A stretch of 5,182 bases of DNA, from assembly GCA_937928295.1 (NCBI GenBank), contig CALEYY010000362.1, positions 1-5,182 of the forward strand, in the 5' to 3' direction. The notes under the pieces are model-generated. The model was not told where the DNA came from. It saw only the letters and a list, made by a program, of their open reading frames with translations, and did no database searches. This document shows, one piece after another, positions 1 to 4,151 of this stretch. A program made the translations under genes and the position numbers. Numbering within the stretch: the first letter of the stretch is position 1; each line of letters starts with the position of its first letter. The stretch is from an uncultured Moraxellaceae bacterium. Lineage in GTDB: Bacteria; Pseudomonadota; Gammaproteobacteria; Pseudomonadales; Moraxellaceae.

Positions 1-1094
1 GGATCTTCCGTGAGCAAGCCCCAGCGCTTGTGCTGGGTCAGGAACCACATGCCATCCGACAGATACGGGAAGTTGGTCAGACCGTCGCGATGGAAAGCCA
101 TGAAGTGCTTGTCTTCCCACTTGCGGCCGATGCCGTCTTCGTAGTGACCGAGGAAGCGGCCGGCGATGACCTCTTCCGGCGCATTCACATAGGACTTGTC
201 GGAAATCAGCTTGGCCACCAGCGGACGATTCTTCGGGTTGTCGATCCAGCGCGAGGCATCGAGCACGGCGGCAACCAGTGCGCGTGCGGTGTTCGGGTTC
301 TCTTTCACCCAAGCGGCGGTGGTACCCAGCACTTTTTCCGGGTGATCAGCCCAGACATCCTGCGAAGTGGCCACGGTATAGCCGATGTTGTCAGCAATGG
401 CGCGAGCGTTCCACGGCTCACCAACGCAGTAGCCGTCCATGTTGCCGACGCGCATGTTGGCGACCATCTGGGGTGGCGGCACCACGATGTTCTTCACATC
501 CTTGAGCGGGTTCACGCCCTGCGAGGCCAGCCAGTAGTTCAGCCACATGGCGTGGGTGCCGGTCGGGAAGGTGTTGGCGAAGGTGTATTCGCGCGGGTTG
601 GCCTTGATGTGCTTGGCCAGCGACGGGCCATCCTTCACGCCCTGATCGAGCAGCTGACGCGACAGCGTGATGCCCTGGCCGTTGTTGTTCAGGCTCATCA
701 GCACGGCCATGTCATTCTTGATGCCGCCAATGCCGAGCTGCACGCCGTAGATCAGGCCGTAGAGCACATGCGAGGCATCCAGCTCGCCGTTCACCAGCTT
801 GTCGCGCACACCGGCCCAGCTCGCTTCCTTGCTGGGAATGATCTCGATGCCGTACTTCTTGTCGAAGCCCATGGCCGCTGCCACCACAATGGAGGCGCAG
901 TCGGTGAGCGGAATGAAGCCGACCTTGACCTGCGTTTTCTCAGGCTTGTCGCTGCCGGCAGCCCAGGCACCGCTAGACACACTCATACCCACGCCTCCTG
1001 CCAAAGTTGCAGCGCCCAGAAAAGCGCCCTGCTTAATGAAGTCCCGGCGATTGCTGACCAGGGTCTCGGCTACCTTGTTGCTGTCTTCACTCAT
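1..1094 (-). CDS. nrtA: NrtA/NasF-type nitrate-binding protein of an ABC transporter, Tat-exported (3' end cut off by window edge)
   Basis: Periplasmic solute-binding protein that would deliver nitrate to an NrtBC-type ABC importer for assimilation. The frame is open from ATG at 1094 to the window edge: 364 residues are visible, and by family length roughly 50-60 C-terminal residues are missing. Residues 15-21 read NRRDFIK, a twin-arginine motif, followed by a hydrophobic stretch and a likely cleavage after AWA at 43-45, so the protein should be exported folded. The residues I recall as nitrate ligands in cyanobacterial NrtA have clear counterparts: W93, Q140 (NNNGQG), H181 (TGTHAMW) and K254 (HPEKVLG). 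The start is supported by GGAG at 1102-1105, 7 bases upstream. The Tat signal argues against this being NasS, the related cytoplasmic sensor. Family assignment is firm; nitrate rather than another anion such as bicarbonate or cyanate is inferred from these residues and from the neighbouring nasT. Confidence 0.93.
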   Translation of the reverse strand, partial: MSEDSNKVAETLVSNRRDFIKQGAFLGAATLAGGVGMSVSSGAWAAGSDKPEKTQVKVGFIPLTDCASIVVAAAMGFDKKYGIEIIPSKEASWAGVRDKLVNGELDASHVLYGLIYGVQLGIGGIKNDMAVLMSLNNNGQGITLSRQLLDQGVKDGPSLAKHIKANPREYTFANTFPTGTHAMWLNYWLASQGVNPLKDVKNIVVPPPQMVANMRVGNMDGYCVGEPWNARAIADNIGYTVATSQDVWADHPEKVLGTTAAWVKENPNTARALVAAVLDASRWIDNPKNRPLVAKLISDKSYVNAPEEVIAGRFLGHYEDGIGRKWEDKHFMAFHRDGLTNFPYLSDGMWFLTQHKRWGLLTED

Positions 1095-1139
1095 GTCCGT
1101 ACTCCAGGCGATGGGCCACTAAAGCCAGAAAATCAAATC

Positions 1140-1176
1140 AAAAAAAAACGCCCGCACCGCTTTCGCGATACGGACG
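1140..1176 (-). terminator. Intrinsic terminator (attenuator) upstream of nrtA
   Basis: The minus strand forms a 12-pair stem, bases 1176-1165 with 1160-1149, with no mismatch (nine Watson-Crick pairs and three G-U pairs). It closes on a GAAA tetraloop at 1164-1161. A run of nine T residues follows directly at 1148-1140. It lies about 45 bases before the nrtA start codon and after the predicted transcription start, so it acts as an attenuator within the leader. Its proximal arm is shared with the antiterminator hairpin at 1171-1186. Confidence 0.88.
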
Positions 1177-1186
1177 CCGTTGTCCG
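1171..1186 (-). promoter_or_regulatory. Antiterminator hairpin with ANTAR-type hexaloop (P2-like)
   Basis: On the minus strand CGGAC (1186-1182) pairs with GTCCG (1175-1171) around the six-base loop AACGGC (1181-1176). The loop has A at position 1 and G at position 4, which is the recognition signature described for ANTAR-protein RNA targets. The 3' arm, bases 1175-1171, is also part of the 5' arm of the terminator, and the last loop base (1176) is its outermost base. The two structures therefore cannot form together, which is what an antiterminator requires. Confidence 0.7.
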
Positions 1187-1189
1187 AAA

Positions 1190-1211
1190 TGTCACCTCAT
1201 ACGAGGCCACA
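1190..1211 (-). promoter_or_regulatory. Weaker middle hairpin of the nrtA leader
   Basis: Minus-strand bases 1211-1209 (TGT) pair with 1192-1190 (ACA). After one G-G mismatch and one G-U pair, CCTC (1206-1203) pairs with GAGG (1198-1195) around a GTAT loop. It ends only three bases before the antiterminator hairpin. It could be a spacer helix or a diverged first hairpin; its loop does not match the ANTAR signature. Confidence 0.4.
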
Positions 1212-1226
1212 TCAGTCAAATTGTCA

Positions 1227-1251
1227 CGGCAACCGGAGGGAACCGTTGCCG
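1227..1251 (-). promoter_or_regulatory. Strong leader hairpin, possible first (P1) element
   Basis: CGGCAAC (1251-1245) pairs with GTTGCCG (1233-1227). Two more G-C pairs (1244-1243 with 1236-1235) follow after one bulged G, leaving a six-base loop TTCCCT. ANTAR targets usually have two hairpins, and this one sits where the first could be, but its loop lacks A at position 1 and G at position 4. The 5' arm does contain CAACGG, the same six bases that occupy the end of the stem and most of the loop in the downstream hairpin. Its role is uncertain. Confidence 0.5.
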
Positions 1252-1285
1252 CCTGTACAGGCTTGAACTGCACACTTGGGTTAAA

Positions 1286-1300
1286 GCAGAAAGCGTGCCA
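1286..1300 (-). promoter_or_regulatory. Sigma-54 (-24/-12) promoter of the nrtA operon
   Basis: The minus strand reads TGGCACGCTTTCTGC, followed by TTT. Compared with TGGCACG-N4-TTGC it differs at one base (C for the first T of the -12 box), and the key GG and GC doublets have the correct spacing. Transcription should start near 1274, upstream of the whole attenuator. Sigma-54 promoters need an enhancer-binding activator; NtrC is the expected one for nitrate assimilation. I found no convincing NtrC site pair upstream, which would have to lie inside nasT. Confidence 0.85.
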
Positions 1301-1324
1301 GCTTTCAAAAATAATCTGAAAAAC

Positions 1325-1909
1325 TTACACGACGCCGGTGTCACCCACCTTCGCCAGCAGCGTGCGGGCGACCTGGCCGAGGCTTTCGCCGCGCTCCATC
1401 GCTTTCTCGCGCAAAGCCTCGAAAGCCGCCTGCGGGCTGCATTTGCGGCTTTCGCTGAGCCAGTCCTTGGCGCGCTCGATATCGCGCCGATCACTCAGCG
1501 CCTGCCGCAAGCTGTCTACCTCGTCACGCAAGGTGCGCTCGCGAGACACCAGCACATCCAGCACAGGCAGCAGTGCAGCCAGATGCACCACATCAGCGCC
1601 AAAACCGGTGTAAACCGCAAAGCCGGCACGACTGACACGCTGCGACAAGCCCTGATCCAGGCCCTGGCCAAGCAACAGCAATGGGGTATCCAGCCCGAAG
1701 GGGGCGTAGCAAAGCTGCTCCACGCTGTCACGCAAGGGGTCGGTGTAATCAACAAGCACCACATTGGGGCGCATGGCGGTGACCAGCGCTTCCAGATGCA
1801 TCAGGCGCGAGGCCGGCAGCGTTTCCACGGCGTGGCCGGCATCGAGCAGCAAGCGCCCGAGCGAGTCGGAGCGCGTTCCTGGTTCACCGAGCAAGAGCAC
1901 ACGCAACAT
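1325..1909 (-). CDS. nasT: NasT-like ANTAR-domain antitermination regulator of nitrate assimilation
   Basis: A 194-residue RNA-binding regulator expected to bind the leader of the downstream nrtA operon and block its terminator. Residues 1-120 are a receiver-like domain beginning MLRVLLLGE, with D54 at the usual phosphorylation position. A linker helix (about 118-150) leads into the ANTAR domain at about 134-186, marked by RRDIERAK (141-148) and ending SLGQVARTLLAK. The receiver looks degenerate: the acidic pair after strand 1 is reduced to E9, the strand-4 Ser/Thr position is G81, and the strand-5 lysine appears to be F103. Control by protein binding therefore fits better than phosphorylation. 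In the ANTAR core the usual AKG reads AKD (D149). NasT normally pairs with the nitrate sensor NasS, and no nasS is next to it. A sigma-54 promoter precedes it. The ribosome site is weak. AmiR-type regulators share this layout, but the context favours NasT. Confidence 0.88.
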   Translation of the reverse strand: MLRVLLLGEPGTRSDSLGRLLLDAGHAVETLPASRLMHLEALVTAMRPNVVLVDYTDPLRDSVEQLCYAPFGLDTPLLLLGQGLDQGLSQRVSRAGFAVYTGFGADVVHLAALLPVLDVLVSRERTLRDEVDSLRQALSDRRDIERAKDWLSESRKCSPQAAFEALREKAMERGESLGQVARTLLAKVGDTGVV

Positions 1910-1943
1910 GAGAAAAAACCCACAGCTAATTTGCGCAAGCCAA

Positions 1944-1958
1944 GCAATCGCTGTGCCA
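1944..1958 (-). promoter_or_regulatory. Sigma-54 (-24/-12) promoter of nasT
   Basis: The minus strand reads TGGCACAGCGATTGC, followed by TT. This matches TGGCAC-N5-TTGCT completely, with the GG and GC doublets correctly spaced. The expected start is near 1932, leaving a leader of about 23 bases before the nasT ATG at 1909. It lies in the short divergent gap between nasT and dacC, so any activator site would fall in or near the start of dacC. The regulator and its target operon would then respond to the same nitrogen signal. Confidence 0.8.
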
Positions 1959-2019
1959 TAGCCGTTTTACCTGCATTAGAATGAGCGCATCAATGCCCAC
2001 CCTGCCCCGGATACTCCAG

Positions 2020-3171
2020 ATGAATCGCCTGCTTTCTGCTTCCCTGTTTGCCTCGCTGATGCTCAGCGCCCATGCCTATGCCTTTGTTGTGCCTAACCCG
2101 CCAACGCTGGAAAACAAAGCCTATGTGGTGATGGATGCCGACTCCGGTCGCGTTCTCGCCGCCAGCAACCCGGATCAGCAACTGGAGCCGGCGTCGCTGA
2201 CCAAGATGATGACCAGCTACATCGTTGAACATTCGCTGCAGACCAATCGTCTGAAAGAGACCGACCCGGTGCTGGTCAGCGAGCACGCCTGGTGCCGTGG
2301 CACCAGCGAAGAGTCCTGCATGTATCTGCCGCTGAACGGCTCGGCCTCGGTCATCGACATGCTGCGCGGCGTCATCATCCAGTCCGGCAACGATGCCTCG
2401 AAGGCGCTGGCCGAGCACATCGGCGGCTCCGAGCCGGCCTTTGCCGAGATCATGAATGCCGAAGCCAAGCGCCTCGGCATGAAGAACACCAACTTCATGA
2501 ACGCCACCGGCCTGCCCGACCCGGCGCATGTCACCACCGCGCGCGACATGGCGATTCTGGCTCAGGCCATCATTCGCGATAACCCGAAGTACTACCCGAT
2601 CTATTCGGAAAAGGAATTCACCTACAACAACATTAAGCAAGGCAATCGCAACGCGCTGCTCTACACCGACCCCAGCGTGGATGGCCTGAAGACTGGCCAT
2701 ACCGATGCTGCCGGTTTCTGCCTCGTGGCATCCAGCAAGCGCGGCAATATGCGCCTGATTACCGCCGTGATGGGCACTGGCAGCATGCAGGCCCGTGCCG
2801 ATCAAACACGCGCCTTGTTCAGCTGGGGCTTCAGCAGCTATGAGACCATCAAACCGCTGACTGCCGGCAAAGTGCTGGGCCAGGCCCAGGTCTGGTTCGG
2901 CACCGAAGACCAGGTCAAGGCCGGCCTTGATCGCGATCTGTCCATCACGCTGCCACGCGGCCAGAAAGATAAGGTTCAGGCTGTGACTCGCCTGATGCCG
3001 GATCTGGAAGCGCCCATCGCCAAGGGTCAGAAAGTCGGTGAAGTAGTCGTCACGCTCGATGGCAAGACCATTGCCACGCAGCCCGTGGTCGCCATGGAAG
3101 CCGTTGAGGAAACCAATTTCGTGGTGCGCCTCTGGCACCATCTGAAGCGTTTCCTGAGCAATCTGTTCTAA
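2020..3171 (+). CDS. dacC: D-alanyl-D-alanine carboxypeptidase, PBP5/PBP6 family
   Basis: Removes the terminal D-alanine from peptidoglycan pentapeptides on the outer face of the inner membrane, limiting cross-linking. All three penicillin-binding motifs are present: SLTK at 59-62 (S59 nucleophile), SGN at 122-124 and KTG at 224-226. A beta-rich C-terminal domain (about 280-360) is followed by an amphipathic end (about 364-383, with FVVRLWHHLKRFLSNLF) that would anchor the protein to the membrane, as in PBP5. I chose ATG at 2020 (383 residues) over the in-frame ATG at 1981. It puts a clean signal peptide at the N-terminus (MNRLLSAS, hydrophobic core, cleavage after AHAYA, 17-21), while 1981 has no ribosome site and would add 13 atypical residues. 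The ribosome site at 2009-2011 (GGA) is weak. C92 and C100, before the SGN motif, are unusual. First gene of a probable dacC-ybeD-lipB operon; dacA and dacC cannot be told apart here. Confidence 0.93.
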   Translation: MNRLLSASLFASLMLSAHAYAFVVPNPPTLENKAYVVMDADSGRVLAASNPDQQLEPASLTKMMTSYIVEHSLQTNRLKETDPVLVSEHAWCRGTSEESCMYLPLNGSASVIDMLRGVIIQSGNDASKALAEHIGGSEPAFAEIMNAEAKRLGMKNTNFMNATGLPDPAHVTTARDMAILAQAIIRDNPKYYPIYSEKEFTYNNIKQGNRNALLYTDPSVDGLKTGHTDAAGFCLVASSKRGNMRLITAVMGTGSMQARADQTRALFSWGFSSYETIKPLTAGKVLGQAQVWFGTEDQVKAGLDRDLSITLPRGQKDKVQAVTRLMPDLEAPIAKGQKVGEVVVTLDGKTIATQPVVAMEAVEETNFVVRLWHHLKRFLSNLF

Positions 3172-3185
3172 GCGAGAGGCCGACC

Positions 3186-3470
3186 ATGGAGCGCAAGCCA
3201 ACCGACATTCTCCATGAGGAACTCTGGCAGTTCCCCATGGACTATCCGCTCAAGGTCATGGGTGAAACCCGCTTCCCGATGGCGCAAATCGTCGCCGACA
3301 TCATTCGTCGCCATGTGCCTGACTTCGATCCGGCCAGCCTCGAGATGGTGCCGTCGTCCAAAGGCACTTATGTGTCGGTGCGCGCACGCTTCCGGGTCGA
3401 GCGCAAGGAGCAGATCAACGGCCTCTACGCCGATCTCGCGGCCGAACCGATGATCAAGAAGGTGCTCTGA
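3186..3470 (+). CDS. ybeD: YbeD/DUF493 family protein
   Basis: Small protein of 94 residues, close to the family's usual length, with an ACT-like (ferredoxin-like) fold known from E. coli YbeD. Its biochemical role is not established; family names such as lipoate regulatory protein come mostly from its fixed place between dacA/dacC and lipB. Recognisable stretches are LWQFPMDYPLKVMG (residues 13-26) and YVSVRARFRV (residues 62-71). The start is well supported by GAGAGG at 3174-3179, six bases upstream of ATG. It begins 14 bases after the dacC stop and its TGA shares one base with the lipB ATG, so the three genes are probably co-transcribed and the last two translationally coupled. Confidence 0.92.
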   Translation: MERKPTDILHEELWQFPMDYPLKVMGETRFPMAQIVADIIRRHVPDFDPASLEMVPSSKGTYVSVRARFRVERKEQINGLYADLAAEPMIKKVL

Positions 3471-4081
3471 TGCTACCGGCACTGCAGCTGAGCTGGCTCG
3501 GTCGGCGCGATTACGAGCCGACCTGGCAGGCTATGCAGGCGCTAACGCAATCGCGCGATGCCGCCACGCCAGACCAGCTTTGGCTGCTCGATCACCCGCC
3601 GGTCTACACCCAGGGCCAGGCCGGCAAGCCGGAGCATCTGCTGCTCACCGGCAACATCCCCGTAGTGCAGTCGGATCGTGGCGGCCAGGTCACCTATCAC
3701 GGCCCCGGCCAGCTCGTCGGCTACCCGATTCTCGATCTCACCCCGCGCGGCAAGGACCTCCACGAACACCTGCGGAAACTCGAAGACGCCCTCATCCGCG
3801 CCTGTCAGAAGTTCGGCGTGCAAGCCGGCCGACGCGAAGGGCTCACCGGCGTCTGGGTGGAAAACCGCAAGCTCGCCTCCATCGGCGTCGGCGTTCGGAA
3901 ATGGATCTCCATGCACGGCTTCGCCATCAACATCACCAAGGAAAGCCTGCCTCCCTTCTTCGCCATCACCCCCTGCGGGATCGATGGAGTTTCGATGAGC
4001 TGCCTGGAAAACGAAGCTGGCAGGGAGATCAGCGTCGCCGAGGCGGCGAAGACAATAGCCGAGGAACTCCGCGAGCTATAA
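3470..4081 (+). CDS. lipB: Octanoyl-ACP:protein octanoyltransferase LipB, possibly chimeric
   Basis: Transfers octanoyl from acyl carrier protein to the lipoyl domains of 2-oxoacid dehydrogenases and the glycine cleavage H protein; LipA then inserts sulfur. The 203 residues carry the family signature RGGQVTYHGPGQ (70-81) and the catalytic pair K134 (in RKLASIG) and C169 (in ITPCG), so the enzyme should be active. ATG at 3470 overlaps the ybeD stop by one base, and AAGAAGG at 3456-3462 is a good ribosome site. Residues 1-69 resemble betaproteobacterial LipB (YEPTWQAMQA, TQGQAGKPEHLL). Residues from about 90 on (KDLHEHLRKLEDALI, GLTGVWVENRKLASIG, RKWISMHGFAINI) resemble the version in Verrucomicrobia and related phyla; proteobacterial forms usually read GVYV, ALGLRVR and HGLALNV there. 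lipA, the normal next gene, is absent. The reading frame is unbroken. The lineage argument is from memory, not alignment. Confidence 0.92.
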   Translation: MLPALQLSWLGRRDYEPTWQAMQALTQSRDAATPDQLWLLDHPPVYTQGQAGKPEHLLLTGNIPVVQSDRGGQVTYHGPGQLVGYPILDLTPRGKDLHEHLRKLEDALIRACQKFGVQAGRREGLTGVWVENRKLASIGVGVRKWISMHGFAINITKESLPPFFAITPCGIDGVSMSCLENEAGREISVAEAAKTIAEELREL

Positions 4082-4132
4082 GAACCATCTCTTCAAGCCG
4101 GGGGCTTGAAGATCACATTCAAGTGATGGTTC
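4082..4132. repeat. Nested inverted repeat between convergent lipB and glnS, possible bidirectional terminator
   Basis: The outer arms GAACCATC (4082-4089) and GATGGTTC (4125-4132) are exact complements. Inside, CTTCAAGCC (4091-4099) and GGCTTGAAG (4103-4111) form a perfect nine-pair stem around GGG, extended by T4090-A4112. A second inner hairpin, TCAC (4113-4116) with GTGA (4123-4126), competes with the outer stem for two bases. A three-arm fold is therefore possible. It begins one base after the lipB stop and ends 19 bases before the glnS stop on the other strand, the place for a shared terminator, but neither strand has a clear T run after it. It might instead be a copy of a dispersed palindromic repeat. 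Confidence 0.6.
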
Positions 4133-4151
4133 CTAAGTAAATCAGTCGGTC

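Larger units (their letters stand above)
1095..1274 (-). promoter_or_regulatory. Transcribed leader of nrtA, ANTAR-controlled attenuator
   Basis: The 230-base gap between nasT and nrtA has no gene. From the sigma-54 promoter the transcript should begin near 1274, giving an untranslated leader of about 180 bases. In order along the RNA it contains a 12-base palindrome (1251-1262), a strong hairpin (1227-1251), a weaker hairpin (1190-1211), a hairpin with a hexanucleotide loop (1171-1186), and an overlapping intrinsic terminator (1140-1176). The ribosome site and ATG follow. This is the layout expected of a nas leader bound by a NasT or NasR ANTAR protein, as in the Klebsiella nasF leader. The functional reading is inferred; the hairpins were seen by eye, without folding energies. 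Confidence 0.75.

Noticed and set aside
30..1319. Long plus-strand open frame of 429 codons
   Set aside because: It lies opposite nrtA and runs on into the leader. The minus-strand reading gives a complete NrtA match with Tat signal and ligand residues, while the plus reading matches nothing recognisable.
1573..1588. Inverted repeat GTGCA-N6-TGCAC considered as an NtrC enhancer site
   Set aside because: The arms point the opposite way from the NtrC pattern (TGCAC outward to GTGCA), and it lies inside nasT about 270 bases upstream of the nrtA promoter with no second site.
1953..1982. Sigma-70-like promoter for dacC (GTGCCA, 18 bases, TAGAAT)
   Set aside because: TAGAAT is a fair -10 box and is well placed for a start at ATG 2020. 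The -35 match is only 4 of 6, however, and those same bases are better explained as the TGGCAC box of the sigma-54 promoter facing nasT.
1295..1984. Plus-strand open frame of 229 codons opposite nasT
   Set aside because: The opposite strand encodes a clear receiver-plus-ANTAR protein with its own promoter; the plus reading is low-complexity and unrecognised.
1981..2019. Upstream ATGs at 1981 and 1993 as the start of the carboxypeptidase
   Set aside because: They are in frame, but no ribosome site precedes 1981, and both starts would place extra residues before an otherwise well-formed signal peptide beginning at 2020.
1990..3201. Minus-strand open frame of 403 codons opposite dacC
   Set aside because: It is a GC-rich shadow: dacC on the plus strand has all three catalytic motifs, a signal peptide and operon context, and the minus product has no recognisable domain.
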